From: Bacteroides fluxus YIT 12057
GTDB taxonomy: Bacteria > Bacteroidota > Bacteroidia > Bacteroidales > Bacteroidaceae
Assembly: GCF_000195635.1 (NCBI RefSeq)
Contig: NZ_GL882625.1
Location: 124,001-188,000 of the forward strand
Reading direction: 5' to 3'
DNA: 64,000 bases
Positions 45,555 through 54,901 of this stretch are shown piece after piece. Made by a program: the position numbers and the translations under genes. Position 1 is the stretch's first letter, and each line of letters opens with the position of its first letter. The notes beneath the pieces were generated by a model. It was not told the origin of the DNA, searched no databases, and saw only the letters and a program-made list of their open reading frames with translations.

Positions 45555-46067
45555 ATGAAGCGATACCTTTCTTATATAGCGATTCTTTCCGGTCTGTTAA
45601 TCGGATTCAGTTCCTGCCGCACTTCCGCGCCACGTCTTGACTACAAGGCATTGGCACAGGCTTCTGTCCGCTTAGGAGTGGATATAGAATTGGAAGACAA
45701 CCACAAACTGTACATCAATGCCGCCGAGTGGATAGGAACCCCTTACCGGGCAGGCGGTGACAACAAGCGTGGGACAGACTGTTCCGGATTAGTATCCCAA
45801 CTTTATAAGAAAGTTTACCACACCCGTCTGTCAAGAAGTACAGACGGGCAATTGAAGGAAAGCCACAAAGTGTCCCGCCGTAATTTACGTGAGGGAGATT
45901 TGGTGTTTTTCACCAGCCGTTCTTCCCGCAAGAAAGTAGCCCACGTAGGCATTTACCTTAAAAACGGGAAATTTATCCACGCCAGTACCAGCCAAGGGGT
46001 CATTGTCAGCGACCTAAAAGAGCAATACTATACCCGGCACTGGCTTTGCGGAGGAAGAATCAAATAG
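45555..46067 (+). CDS. NlpC/P60 (C40) cell-wall peptidase, lipoprotein
   Basis: A 170-residue lipoprotein (lipobox GFSS-Cys21) with an NlpC/P60 catalytic domain. The catalytic Cys76 is in GTDCSGLVSQLYK, His130 in KKVAHVGIYL and the third polar residue is His142 in GKFIHASTSQGV. Enzymes of this type cut peptide bonds in peptidoglycan stems, usually D-Glu-gamma-diamino acid links. It is 4 bases from the ABC ATPase gene and probably in its operon, which may tie the exporter to cell-wall work. Confidence 0.93.
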   Translation: MKRYLSYIAILSGLLIGFSSCRTSAPRLDYKALAQASVRLGVDIELEDNHKLYINAAEWIGTPYRAGGDNKRGTDCSGLVSQLYKKVYHTRLSRSTDGQLKESHKVSRRNLREGDLVFFTSRSSRKKVAHVGIYLKNGKFIHASTSQGVIVSDLKEQYYTRHWLCGGRIK

Positions 46068-46164
46068 CATTCCTTCAAAAAGAATCCTTTCCTTTTGTGA
46101 TTTTAATTGTACTTCTTCCGACCGATAATTCAGAACAAATCCAATAACAAAAAAGAAGAAGACA

Positions 46165-47049
46165 ATGAAAAAACTTTTAGGAATCCTTTTGTGCATCAGC
46201 TTTGCACTAAGTGCCAACGCGCAACTCTTATGGAAAATATCCGGCAAGGGACTGGAAAAGCCATCTTACATTTTCGGAACTTATCATCTGTCACCGCTCA
46301 GCATCAAAGACAGCATTGCCGCCATGCCGCAGGCCATGAATGAAACCTCACAAGTGTATGGCGAAATCGTAATGGCAGATTTGATGCAGCCCGCTGCCAT
46401 GCAAAGCATGCAACAGCAAATGATGTTGCCTAAAGACACCACCCTGCAGAGCCTGTTCACCTCGGAACAATATGAAGAAATAGGCAAAGCGGTAAAAGAA
46501 AACATGATGGTGGACATTGCCATGCTGGCCCGGCTAAAGCCTGCTGCCATCAGCCAGCAACTGACCGTACTGATTTTCATGAAACACACTCCGGGGTTTA
46601 ATCCCCAAACATCCTTGGACGCATATTTCCAGCAACAGGCCGGGCAGCAAGGCAAGAAAGTAGGCGGGCTGGAAACCGCCCAATCGCAAATCGATATCCT
46701 TTTCAACAACCAGCCCCTGCGTCGTCAGGCCACTCTGCTCTACTGTATGGCAAGTGACATTGAAAAAAGCGTGGATCAGTCCAAACGGCTGATTTTAGCT
46801 TACGAGAAGCAAGACCTTGACGCCATGCTGCAATTGATGGAAGAACGCGACGGCAACTCCTGCGACCCCTTGCCCGGAGAAATGGAAGCACTGCTCGACA
46901 ACCGCAACAAGGCATGGGTAGAAAAGATGCCTTCCATCATGACAGAAGCCCCCACCCTCTTTGTGGTCGGCGCCGGACACCTGCCCGGCAGCAACGGTGT
47001 ATTGAATCTACTGAAAGGACAAGGATATACCATTGAAGCCATGAAATAA
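46165..47049 (+). CDS. TraB/GumN family protein
   Basis: A 294-residue exported protein with signal peptide (cleavage near LSANAQ). The TraB/GumN motifs are LWKISGKGLEKPSYIFGTYH near the start (the GTxH motif), VYGEIVMADLMQP, KVGGLETAQSQIDILFNNQP (the GLE motif) and the C-terminal APTLFVVGAGHLPGSNGVLN (the GAGH motif). The fold is related to Tiki-type metalloproteases, so protease activity is possible. GumN itself is of unknown role. Confidence 0.9.
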   Translation: MKKLLGILLCISFALSANAQLLWKISGKGLEKPSYIFGTYHLSPLSIKDSIAAMPQAMNETSQVYGEIVMADLMQPAAMQSMQQQMMLPKDTTLQSLFTSEQYEEIGKAVKENMMVDIAMLARLKPAAISQQLTVLIFMKHTPGFNPQTSLDAYFQQQAGQQGKKVGGLETAQSQIDILFNNQPLRRQATLLYCMASDIEKSVDQSKRLILAYEKQDLDAMLQLMEERDGNSCDPLPGEMEALLDNRNKAWVEKMPSIMTEAPTLFVVGAGHLPGSNGVLNLLKGQGYTIEAMK

Positions 47050-47103
47050 ACATCAAATTCTCTCTGGCACTTTCTCTAACAGAAAACTTTATTCCAAGCT
47101 TAT

Positions 47104-47166
47104 GAATATCCGTTCGCAGCTTGTGAATACATGTTCGCAACCTGTGAATATCCGTTCGCAGGCTGC
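47104..47166. repeat. Three tandem 21-bp units
   Basis: Three imperfect units of the form GAATAtccGTTCGCAgcTTGT stand head to tail (47104-47124, 47125-47145, 47146-47166), with a fourth start GAAC. The unit length of 21 and the lack of spacers separate this from a CRISPR array. Confidence 0.7.
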
Positions 47167-47347
47167 GAACAGAGTTTTATTGTAACTCTGCCACTTTTTA
47201 GTCCTAACTCCGGAAGTTTTCCCGGCAGCTTCCAGGGAAGTTATCAGAAGGTACTATCCCAGGAAGCATATAATATCGTCCCAAACGGTAGCTCCGCCAA
47301 CAGGTTAATTTTACATTGATTTATCCATAATTTTACTTCGAATACAT

Positions 47348-47355
47348 TACCTTTG
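47348..47355 (+). promoter_or_regulatory. Promoter -7 box of the HAD-DUF3667 gene
   Basis: TACCTTTG, 15 bases before the ATG at 47371. It overlaps an in-frame TTG (47353), which is therefore not the start. Confidence 0.5.
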
Positions 47356-47370
47356 CCCCAAAAAGTGGCA

Positions 47371-49371
47371 ATGAATTACACAACTTATCTCTTCGACTTC
47401 GATTACACCCTCGCCGACTCATCACGTGGCATCGTCACTTGTTTTCGAATCGTGCTCACCCGGCATGGATATACGGAAGTAACGGATGATGACATAAAAC
47501 GCACCATCGGCAAAACTCTGGAAGATTCCTTCTCCATCCTTACAGGAATAACGGATGCCACACAACTGGCCGGTTTCAAAGAAGAATATCGCAAAGAAGC
47601 AGATACGCACATGACCGTAAACACCGTACTATTCCTGGAAACCAAGTCAGTGTTGGTAGCCCTGAAAGATTCGGGTGCACGCATCGGAATCATTTCTACC
47701 AAATACCGTTATCGCATCAAGGAACTGCTGGATCAGCATTTCCCCGCCAATTTCATGAATATCATAGTCGGCGGTGAAGATGTAAAAACAGCCAAGCCCT
47801 CACCCGAGGGTTTGCTTTTCGCCCTCAAACAGCTGCATGCCACCAAGGCAGAAACACTCTATATCGGTGACAGTACGGTAGATGCCGAAACAGCCCAGGC
47901 AGCCGGCGTTGCCTTTGCCGGAGTAACCCACGGAGTAACCACTGCCAAGGAGCTGGGAAAATACCCGCACTGGAAAATCATGAGTACCCTCAACGAGCTA
48001 CTGGAAGACAAGGAAGAAAAACCTTCCGCATATGAAATCGAAAAGCCGGTCTGCCCCGAGAACACGCCCCCTGTCCCTTCCCGGGAAAAGAAAATGATAA
48101 GCGTCTGGCAAACTCTGCTCCTGCTTTTTTTGTTCTGGCTCGCGATTGAAGAACTGGATGTAATCGACAGCTATTTATTCCCAACTCTTTTCATGCTGGC
48201 CTTATGGGGAATCTTACAAAAAAGGAGAATCTTACCCGATAAGGCAAGGAGTTTCATCAACCCATGGTATCATCCTTTCAAAGTACGTTTGCGCGCATTC
48301 CACATCAAGCTGATACGGGGAAAGCAAACTCCCCCCATCAATAATGAAACAAACATTTGCCTGAATTGCGGAACGACTTATACCGGTAATTATTGCAACC
48401 GTTGCGGCCAGAGCCGCAACACTCCCCGCTATCGGTTGAGCAACGCCCTGCGAAACATTGCCGGAGGTTTCTTCAACATAGACAACGGTTTCGGACGCAC
48501 TCTCCTGGAACTACTCTACCGTCCGGGATATATGATCAGAGATTTCATCGGAGGAAAACGCGTGGAATATTTCCGGCCGTTCCAAACATTGTTCATTCTT
48601 GCGGCTCTCTACATCATGACCGTGCAACTGGTTGACCCGGACGCACTAAACAGAAAAGAACAGTCCGAACAAACAGAACAAGAAGAAATCATCGCAGCCC
48701 AAGAAGAGCTCAAGAAAAAAATGGGGAACACCGTCTCCAAAGAAAAAAAGGAAGCCCTTGCCATCACAATAAAGAGCCTGGACAAAAGCCTGGACAAGAT
48801 AAAACAGAAAAACGATTCAGCCTCTGCCACACCAACGTGCCCAAACGGCAATGACGAGGATAAACTTTTTGACAAATTCGAAAAAGACACTTCGGAAGTG
48901 GGGAATAAACTCGAAAGATTCCTCCAAGAGTCTCCTTTCCTGCTGAAAGTATGGAACCTGCTGAAAAGCTGGGGACACGGCAACAAAGCATTCCGTATCA
49001 TAGCTACCCTGCCGCTGTTTGCCATCGCCACCCAACTGGCCTTCCGGCGCAGAAAATACAAGCTGAACTATAATACGACGGAACATATCTTCATACAGGC
49101 CTATATTGCCTGCCAGATACTTCTGCTAAGCATTGTCGTACTACCTTTCAACGGTCATGCACAAGTTTACGATCTGTACGAACTGCCCTTATGGCTCATT
49201 TTCGTCCTATTCTGTTGGGATTACAAACAACTATACCACTGTAGCTGGTGGAAAAGCTTTTGGCGTACCATACTCATGCTGATATACAGCCTGATACTGC
49301 TTATTGCCTCTGCTGCCATCGTAGTGGCACTGACAGTAGCCATTGTTTACTTGCTGAAATTTACCCTGTAG
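47371..49371 (+). CDS. HAD hydrolase fused to a DUF3667 membrane protein
   Basis: The 666-residue protein has two parts. Residues 1 to about 215 are a HAD phosphatase of the phosphoglycolate-phosphatase type: nucleophile Asp9 and Asp11 in LFDFDYTLADSS, IISTKYRYR, and GDSTVDAETAQAAGV. After a linker and two membrane segments (about 246-283) comes a zinc ribbon (about 329-348, CLNCGTTYTGNYCNRCGQ), then the DUF3667 region with several membrane segments (to 666) and a charged coiled stretch near 430-500. DUF3667 function is unknown. The frame is unbroken across the join, so this is a real fusion or an ancient readthrough. Confidence 0.85.
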   Translation: MNYTTYLFDFDYTLADSSRGIVTCFRIVLTRHGYTEVTDDDIKRTIGKTLEDSFSILTGITDATQLAGFKEEYRKEADTHMTVNTVLFLETKSVLVALKDSGARIGIISTKYRYRIKELLDQHFPANFMNIIVGGEDVKTAKPSPEGLLFALKQLHATKAETLYIGDSTVDAETAQAAGVAFAGVTHGVTTAKELGKYPHWKIMSTLNELLEDKEEKPSAYEIEKPVCPENTPPVPSREKKMISVWQTLLLLFLFWLAIEELDVIDSYLFPTLFMLALWGILQKRRILPDKARSFINPWYHPFKVRLRAFHIKLIRGKQTPPINNETNICLNCGTTYTGNYCNRCGQSRNTPRYRLSNALRNIAGGFFNIDNGFGRTLLELLYRPGYMIRDFIGGKRVEYFRPFQTLFILAALYIMTVQLVDPDALNRKEQSEQTEQEEIIAAQEELKKKMGNTVSKEKKEALAITIKSLDKSLDKIKQKNDSASATPTCPNGNDEDKLFDKFEKDTSEVGNKLERFLQESPFLLKVWNLLKSWGHGNKAFRIIATLPLFAIATQLAFRRRKYKLNYNTTEHIFIQAYIACQILLLSIVVLPFNGHAQVYDLYELPLWLIFVLFCWDYKQLYHCSWWKSFWRTILMLIYSLILLIASAAIVVALTVAIVYLLKFTL

Positions 49372-49455
49372 CACGGCATCCTCTTTTTCTTACGGCTGAG
49401 GTTCTGCTTGTCCTTCCTGTCCGGAGAGAAGAATAAGGAAAAAAGCAAGGAAACA

Positions 49456-49487
49456 TTTGTCTATTCAGAATAAAAACTGTACTTTTG
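49456..49487 (+). promoter_or_regulatory. Promoter of rplU-rpmA
   Basis: TTTG (49456-49459), 20-base spacer, TACTTTTG (49480-49487). It leaves a leader of about 85 bases before rplU, long enough for autoregulation, but no known leader motif is recognised. Confidence 0.75.
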
Positions 49488-49577
49488 TGCCCGATTATTC
49501 CGCACCGGGTTCAATCAAGAGTATTCTAAGTGATTAGAAACCACCCGACGGAGCTAACTTATACATTATATATAAGA

Positions 49578-49895
49578 ATGTACGCAATTGTAGAAATCAA
49601 CGGTCAGCAGTTTAAGGCAGAAGCTGGCAAGAAGCTGTTTGTACACCACATGCAGGAAGCAGAAAACGGTGCAACAGTAGAATTCGAGAAAGTTCTTTTA
49701 GTGGACAAAGACGGTACTATCACTGTAGGTGCTCCTACTGTAGAAGGTGCAAAAGTTGTTTGCCAGGTAGTATCCAGCATGGTAAAGGGTGACAAAGTTC
49801 TTGTTTTCCACAAGAAAAGAAGAAAAGGTTACCGCAAGTTGAACGGTCACCGTCAACAATTCACAGAGTTAACAATTACTGAAGTAGTAGCTTAA
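49578..49895 (+). CDS. rplU: 50S ribosomal protein L21
   Basis: The 105-residue L21 binds 23S rRNA in the large subunit. It reads [20 protein letters not shown], then [20 protein letters not shown] and the typical basic [19 protein letters not shown]. An in-frame ATG 16 codons earlier (49530) does not fit the family N-terminus. The codons are strongly biased, as expected for a highly expressed gene. rpmA follows after 22 bases in the usual order. Confidence 0.98.
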   Translation: MYAIVEINGQQFKAEAGKKLFVHHMQEAENGATVEFEKVLLVDKDGTITVGAPTVEGAKVVCQVVSSMVKGDKVLVFHKKRRKGYRKLNGHRQQFTELTITEVVA

Positions 49896-49917
49896 TCAAT
49901 TAAAAAAGTAAGAAGAA

Positions 49918-50187
49918 ATGGCACATAAAAAAGGTGTCGGTAGTTCTAAGAACGGCCGCGAATCACAGAGCAAGAGATTAGGCGTTAAGATATTTGGTGG
50001 CGAAGCTTGCAAAGCAGGCAACATCATCGTTCGTCAAAGAGGTACTGAATTCCACCCGGGCAACAACATCGGTATGGGTAAGGACCACACTCTTTTCGCT
50101 TTAGTAGATGGAACTGTACAGTTCAAGGTAGGTAGAGAAGATAGACGCTATGTATCTATCGTTCCTGCCGAAAATGCAGAAGCATAA
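49918..50187 (+). CDS. rpmA: 50S ribosomal protein L27
   Basis: The 89-residue L27 reaches into the peptidyl transferase centre with its N-terminal tail ([20 protein letters not shown]). Here the tail starts directly, with no Firmicutes-type cleaved extension. [20 protein letters not shown] and the [16 protein letters not shown] block are canonical. It is the second gene of the rplU-rpmA operon. Confidence 0.98.
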   Translation: MAHKKGVGSSKNGRESQSKRLGVKIFGGEACKAGNIIVRQRGTEFHPGNNIGMGKDHTLFALVDGTVQFKVGREDRRYVSIVPAENAEA

Positions 50188-50210
50188 GTTTCCGAACAAG
50201 AAAATAAAGT

Positions 50211-50251
50211 AAAGGGATGCGATCTTATAGGGATTGCATCCCTTTCTTTTT
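50211..50251 (+). terminator. Terminator of rplU-rpmA
   Basis: AAAGGGATGCGATC pairs with GATTGCATCCCTTT (one G-T pair, 7-base loop), then CTTTTTA. Confidence 0.88.
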
Positions 50252-50283
50252 ATGTAAAAACAACAGCTTAATTGTTTTTTCTA

Positions 50284-50291
50284 TATCTTTG
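50284..50291 (+). promoter_or_regulatory. serS promoter -7 box
   Basis: TATCTTTG, 39 bases before the serS ATG; no clear -33 element. Confidence 0.55.
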
Positions 50292-50330
50292 CACTCACAA
50301 AACCGAGTATCATAAAAACAAGTATAAGAT

Positions 50331-51605
50331 ATGCTTACCATTAAACAAATTACAGACAACACCGACGCGGTGCTCCGCGGGTTGGAAAAGAAGCACTTCA
50401 AGAATGCCAAAGAAACCATCGAACAAGTGCTGGAAACAAACAACAAACGACGCAATACTCAAACCATTCTAGATAAGAACCTGTCAGAGGTCAACGCCCT
50501 TTCCAAATCCATCGGGCAACTGATGAAAGAAGGCAAGAAAGAGGAAGCCGAAGCCGCCAAGAACCGCGTAGCCGAACTGAAAGAAGCCAACAAAGAACTG
50601 CAGGCTGAAATGGACAGGGCTGCCACAGACTTGCAGAATTTGCTTTACACCATCCCCAACATACCATACGACAGCGTGCCCGAAGGCGTGGGCGCAGAAG
50701 ACAATGTAGTGGAAAAAATGGGTGGCATGGAAACCGAACTTCCCAAAGACGCACTGCCCCATTGGGAGCTGGCAAAGAAATATGACCTGATTGATTTCGA
50801 CCTGGGCGTCAAGATTACAGGCGCGGGATTCCCGGTTTACAAAGGCAAAGGCGCGCAACTGCAACGCGCACTTATCAACTTCTTCCTGGACGAGGCACGC
50901 AAGTCCGGCTACACGGAAATAATGCCGCCGACAGTGGTAAACGCCGCTTCCGGTTATGGCACAGGCCAGTTGCCCGACAAAGAAGGACAGATGTATCACT
51001 GCGAAGTAGATGATCTTTATCTGATTCCTACCGCCGAAGTTCCCGTAACCAATATTTACCGTGACGTTATTCTGGACGAAAAGCAGTTGCCTGTCAAGAA
51101 CTGTGCCTATACCCAATGCTTCCGCCGCGAAGCCGGTTCATACGGCAAGGATGTACGCGGCTTGAACCGCCTGCACGAGTTCTCCAAAGTGGAGCTGGTG
51201 CGCATCGACAAGCCGGAACACAGTAAGCAATCTCACCAGGAAATGTTGGACCACGTGGAAGGACTGCTCCAAAAGTTGGAGTTGCCGTACCGCATCCTGC
51301 GCCTTTGCGGCGGTGACATGAGCTTCACGTCTGCCCTCTGCTTCGATTTCGAGGTATATTCCGAAGCACAGAAACGCTGGCTGGAAGTAAGTTCCGTTTC
51401 CAACTTCGACACTTACCAGGCCAACCGTCTGAAATGCCGCTACCGTACGGCAGAAAAGAAAACGGAACTCTGCCATACATTAAACGGCTCCGCATTGGCC
51501 TTGCCGCGTATCGTAGCCGCCCTGCTGGAAAACAACCAGACTCCGGAAGGCATCCGCATCCCCAAAGCACTGGTTCCTTATACCGGGTTTGACATGATTG
51601 ACTGA
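50331..51605 (+). CDS. serS: Seryl-tRNA synthetase
   Basis: The 424-residue class II synthetase charges tRNA-Ser. It has the N-terminal tRNA-binding coiled coil (about 30-100, NALSKSIGQLMKEGKKEEAE), then the catalytic core with motif 2 in TQCFRREAGSYGKDVRGLNR and motif 3 in LNGSALALPRIVAALLENNQ. LIPTAEVPVTNIYRD and the serine-binding SFTSALCFDFEVYSEAQKRW are also present. The length is standard. Confidence 0.97.
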   Translation: MLTIKQITDNTDAVLRGLEKKHFKNAKETIEQVLETNNKRRNTQTILDKNLSEVNALSKSIGQLMKEGKKEEAEAAKNRVAELKEANKELQAEMDRAATDLQNLLYTIPNIPYDSVPEGVGAEDNVVEKMGGMETELPKDALPHWELAKKYDLIDFDLGVKITGAGFPVYKGKGAQLQRALINFFLDEARKSGYTEIMPPTVVNAASGYGTGQLPDKEGQMYHCEVDDLYLIPTAEVPVTNIYRDVILDEKQLPVKNCAYTQCFRREAGSYGKDVRGLNRLHEFSKVELVRIDKPEHSKQSHQEMLDHVEGLLQKLELPYRILRLCGGDMSFTSALCFDFEVYSEAQKRWLEVSSVSNFDTYQANRLKCRYRTAEKKTELCHTLNGSALALPRIVAALLENNQTPEGIRIPKALVPYTGFDMID

Positions 51606-51648
51606 CCCAAAGGCTGAATACCATAATTACGGGGCGGTATGTCAAAAC

Positions 51649-51804
51649 TCAAATTTTGAAACGATAAACTTATCATTTGAAATTTGAGCCTATTAAAAGA
51701 CTAAAGAAAGGGTCGTATCATTACTCAAAACAGAGCTTGATACGACCCTTTTAAGTATTATAGTTATAAACTGTAACTTTTTGGGAATGGTATTTTAGTT
51801 TTGA
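51649..51804 (-). repeat. 155-bp repeat, copy A (inverse of copy B)
   Basis: By eye about 80-85% identical, in reverse complement, to 58509-58663. Both copies contain the hairpin AAAGGGTCGTATC...GATACGACCCTTT. On one strand they hold the tail of a frame ending in SYSL, on the other the tail of a frame reading FETxNLSFE. Copy A has an in-frame TGA within the second frame. Confidence 0.75.
51707..51752 (+). terminator. Strong hairpin in repeat copy A
   Basis: AAAGGGTCGTATCA pairs with TGATACGACCCTTT (14 of 14), loop about 17 bases, followed by Ts; probably ends serS transcripts. Confidence 0.75.
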
Positions 51805-52064
51805 CATATTCACCCTCTTTTCTATACCCGCCAACTATACACATCCCCCGTATCCGCTCTCCACTGTCATTATTCTTCCCTTGAACAATTTCTCTCATTA
51901 TCCCGTTTAAATCTTCGGCTACTAAAGAGTCCAATGCCATGCCACAAACTATTCGATACGACAAACGCCTGCCATACCATGCGCACAATGAACAGAAACA
52001 CACATTTATTGAAAGAAATTACAAGGAATCGGGACACAGTTATAGGAAATTATCAAATAACCCG

Positions 52065-52072
52065 TATCTTTG
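52065..52072 (+). promoter_or_regulatory. Promoter -7 box of the NfnAB-like gene
   Basis: TATCTTTG, 56 bases before the ATG at 52129. Confidence 0.6.
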
Positions 52073-52128
52073 CAAAAAATAACATTCTGAAAGTAATTAC
52101 GTAATTATACCAACAAAATTATTAGATA

Positions 52129-54438
52129 ATGAATAAAATCATTAGCAAAGAACATTTCTCTGAAAAGGTCTTCAAATTAGTCATTGAAGCACCGTTAATT
52201 GCTAAATCACGCAAGGCAGGTCACTTCGTAATTGTACGTGTAGGCGAAAAAGGTGAACGCATGCCTTTGACCATCGCCGCTGCCGACCCCGCCAAAGGCA
52301 CTATCACTCTGGTAGTACAAGAAGTGGGTCTCTCTTCTACCCGCCTTTGCGAACTGAATGAAGGCGATTACATTACGGATGTTGTGGGCCCGCTGGGACA
52401 AGCCACCCACATCGAGAACTTCGGAACCGTAGTCTGTGCCGGAGGCGGCGTAGGCGTGGCACCGATGCTCCCCATCGTGCAGGCATTGAAAGCTGCCGGT
52501 AACCGTGTGATTACCGTACTTGCAGGCCGCACCAAAGAGCTGATCATTCTTGAAAAAGAAATGCGTGAAAGCTCTGACGAGGTCATTATCATGACAGACG
52601 ACGGCTCCTACGGACGTAAAGGACTGGTAACGGAAGGTGTGGAAGAGGTCATCAAACGCGAGAATGTAGATAAATGCTTCTGCATCGGTCCCGCCATCAT
52701 GATGAAGTTCGTTTGCTTACTGACCAAAAAATATGAAATTCCCACCGATGTGTCACTGAATACAATCATGGTGGACGGAACGGGAATGTGCGGTGCCTGC
52801 CGCATCACTATCGGCGGAAAAACCGAGTTTGTCTGTGTAGATGGTCCCGAGTTTGACGGACACCAGGTCGATTTCGACGAAATGCTGAAACGCATGGGAG
52901 CCTTCAAAAGCATCGAACGCGAAGAAATGCACAAGCTGGAAGAAACGCAGACTTGCCAGGCAACCGGTGAAAACGTGCAGGAAACGGACGAAAAAAGCCG
53001 GAATGCAGCCTGGCGCCAGGAATTGCGCAAATCCATGAAAGCCAAAGAGCGTACCGCCATCCCCCGCGTGGAAATGAACGAACTGGATGCAGAATACCGT
53101 TCGCACAGCCGTAAAGAGGAAGTAAATCAAGGACTGACGGAAGAGCAGGCTTTGATAGAGGCCAAACGTTGTCTGGACTGCGCCAATCCCGGTTGCATGG
53201 AAGGGTGCCCCGTAGGCATAGACATCCCCCGTTTTATTAAGAATATTGAACGCGGAGAGTTCTTGGAAGCCGCCAAGACACTGAAGGAAACCAGCGCGTT
53301 GCCGGCAGTCTGTGGCCGTGTCTGCCCGCAAGAAAAGCAATGTGAATCCAAATGCATTCACTTGAAGATGAATGAAAAGCCGGTAGCCATCGGTTATCTG
53401 GAACGCTTTGCCGCCGATTACGAAAGAGAAAGCGGACAAATCTCCGTACCGGAAATCAAAGAGAAAAACGGGATCAAGATAGCTGTCATCGGCTCGGGCC
53501 CTGCCGGTCTTTCGTTTGCCGGAGACATGGCCAAGTACGGCTATGATGTCACCGTATTCGAGGCACTGCACGAAATCGGCGGTGTGTTAAAATACGGTAT
53601 CCCGGAATTCCGCCTGCCCAACAAAGTGGTGGATGTGGAGATTGACAACCTTGCCAAAATGGGAGTTGAGTTCGTCAAGGACTGCATCATCGGCAAGACT
53701 ATCAGCGTAGAGCAACTGGAAGAGGAAGGCTTCAAAGGCATATTCGTAGCTTCCGGAGCCGGACTGCCCAACTTCATGAACATTCCGGGCGAAAATTCCA
53801 TCAATATCCTCTCATCCAATGAATACCTGACCCGTGTCAATCTGATGGATGCCGCCAGTGAGGATTCTGATACCCCGGTACCTTTCGGCAAATGCGTAGC
53901 AGTAATTGGCGGCGGCAATACAGCCATGGACTCCGTACGTACCGCACGTCGCCTCGGTGCAGAGCGTGCCATGATCATCTACCGCCGTTCGGAAGAAGAA
54001 ATGCCGGCACGTATCGAGGAGGTGAAACATGCCAAAGAGGAAGGTGTGGAGTTCCTGACTCTCCACAACCCGATTGAATATATCGCCGACGAGAAGGGTG
54101 CCGTGAAACAGGTCATCCTCCAAAAGATGGAGTTGGGTGAACCGGATGCCAGCGGACGCCGCAGTCCCGTACCCATCCCCGGAGCCACAGAAACCATCGA
54201 CATCGACCTTGCCATCGTCAGCGTAGGCGTATCTCCCAACCCGATTGTCCCGAGTTCCATCAAAGGACTGGAATTGGGACGGAAGGGAACCATTGCGGTC
54301 AACGACAGCATGCAGTCGTCCATCCCGACCATCTTTGCCGGAGGTGACATCGTGCGTGGAGGCGCTACCGTAATCCTTGCCATGGGAGACGGACGAAAAG
54401 CTGCCGCGTCCATGCATGAGCAACTGAATAACCAATAA
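52129..54438 (+). CDS. Fused ferredoxin-NADP reductase / glutamate-synthase-like oxidoreductase (NfnAB-like)
   Basis: The 769-residue protein joins two subunits. The front (about 1-275) is like dihydroorotate dehydrogenase electron-transfer subunit/NfnA, with flavin- and NAD-binding GGGVGVAPMLPIVQALKAAG and a [2Fe-2S] cluster in GTGMCGACRITIGGKTEFVC. The back (about 300-769) is like GltD/NfnB: [4Fe-4S] cysteines in CLDCANPGCMEGCPVGIDIP and CGRVCPQEKQCESKC, FAD-binding IGSGPAGLSFAGDMA, NADPH-binding IGGGNTAMDSVRTARRLG. Nfn enzymes couple NADH, NADPH and ferredoxin pools by electron bifurcation. This fused form may do the same, but the genes are often annotated as glutamate synthase small subunit. 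Confidence 0.9.
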   Translation: MNKIISKEHFSEKVFKLVIEAPLIAKSRKAGHFVIVRVGEKGERMPLTIAAADPAKGTITLVVQEVGLSSTRLCELNEGDYITDVVGPLGQATHIENFGTVVCAGGGVGVAPMLPIVQALKAAGNRVITVLAGRTKELIILEKEMRESSDEVIIMTDDGSYGRKGLVTEGVEEVIKRENVDKCFCIGPAIMMKFVCLLTKKYEIPTDVSLNTIMVDGTGMCGACRITIGGKTEFVCVDGPEFDGHQVDFDEMLKRMGAFKSIEREEMHKLEETQTCQATGENVQETDEKSRNAAWRQELRKSMKAKERTAIPRVEMNELDAEYRSHSRKEEVNQGLTEEQALIEAKRCLDCANPGCMEGCPVGIDIPRFIKNIERGEFLEAAKTLKETSALPAVCGRVCPQEKQCESKCIHLKMNEKPVAIGYLERFAADYERESGQISVPEIKEKNGIKIAVIGSGPAGLSFAGDMAKYGYDVTVFEALHEIGGVLKYGIPEFRLPNKVVDVEIDNLAKMGVEFVKDCIIGKTISVEQLEEEGFKGIFVASGAGLPNFMNIPGENSINILSSNEYLTRVNLMDAASEDSDTPVPFGKCVAVIGGGNTAMDSVRTARRLGAERAMIIYRRSEEEMPARIEEVKHAKEEGVEFLTLHNPIEYIADEKGAVKQVILQKMELGEPDASGRRSPVPIPGATETIDIDLAIVSVGVSPNPIVPSSIKGLELGRKGTIAVNDSMQSSIPTIFAGGDIVRGGATVILAMGDGRKAAASMHEQLNNQ

Positions 54439-54463
54439 GACAATCCGAAAGACCAACGACAAA

Positions 54464-54504
54464 GAAAAGCCCCGTCTGCATGAAGTGCAAGCGGGGCTTC
54501 TCTT
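54464..54504. terminator. Bidirectional terminator between convergent genes
   Basis: GAAAAGCCCCG (54464-54474) pairs with CGGGGCTTCTC (54492-54502), with an inner TGCA/TGCA stem. It lies between the ends of the NfnAB-like gene and panD. Confidence 0.82.
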
Positions 54505-54523
54505 ATATATCTCAAGAAGAACT

Positions 54524-54877
54524 TTATTTCACCACCCGGTTTGTTGCCGGATCCGGGAAAACCACTGTCGGTTTAAACGACTTGGCCTCTTCAAAATCCA
54601 TTAAAGCATACGACATGATAATAACAATATCATCCGGTTGTACCTTACGGGCAGCGGCACCGTTCAGACAAATCTTTCCCGAGCCACGCTCACCTTTAAT
54701 AATGTAGGTTTCAAAACGCTCACCGTTATTATTATCCACGATATGCACCTTTTCACCGGCAATCATGTTGGCGGCATCCATCAAATCCTCGTCAATCGTA
54801 ATGCTCCCCATATAATTCAAGTTGGCTTCCGTGACGCGGGCGCAATGAATTTTCGACTTCAACACTTCAATCATCAT
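54524..54877 (-). CDS. panD: Aspartate 1-decarboxylase
   Basis: The 117-residue pro-enzyme makes beta-alanine for pantothenate. It cleaves itself between Gly24 and Ser25 ([17 protein letters not shown]) to form the pyruvoyl group on Ser25. [28 protein letters not shown] and [20 protein letters not shown] are canonical. It follows panC by 24 bases in the same leftward operon. Confidence 0.97.
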   Translation of the reverse strand: MMIEVLKSKIHCARVTEANLNYMGSITIDEDLMDAANMIAGEKVHIVDNNNGERFETYIIKGERGSGKICLNGAAARKVQPDDIVIIMSYALMDFEEAKSFKPTVVFPDPATNRVVK

Positions 54878-54901
54878 AAGATTGGTCTTTTTTTTAGTTT
54901 A

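Larger units (their letters stand above)
47050..47370. other. Intergenic region with tandem repeats
   Basis: Besides the tandem repeats at 47104-47166 and the promoter box at 47348-47355, I see only weak GGAAG/TTCC-type symmetry around 47210-47245 and no gene. Confidence 0.5.
51606..52128. other. Intergenic region after serS
   Basis: These 523 bases hold repeat copy A (51649-51804) and the promoter at 52065-52072. Between them the minus strand has a frame of 79 codons (51764-52003) ending KTKIPFPKSYSL inside the repeat. It has no recognisable domain. I treat it as a possible gene remnant, since the same ending (KTKMTTPQSYSL) is found in repeat copy B. Confidence 0.45.

Noticed and set aside
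47104..47166. CRISPR-like array
   Set aside because: Units are adjacent with no unique spacers and there are no cas genes.
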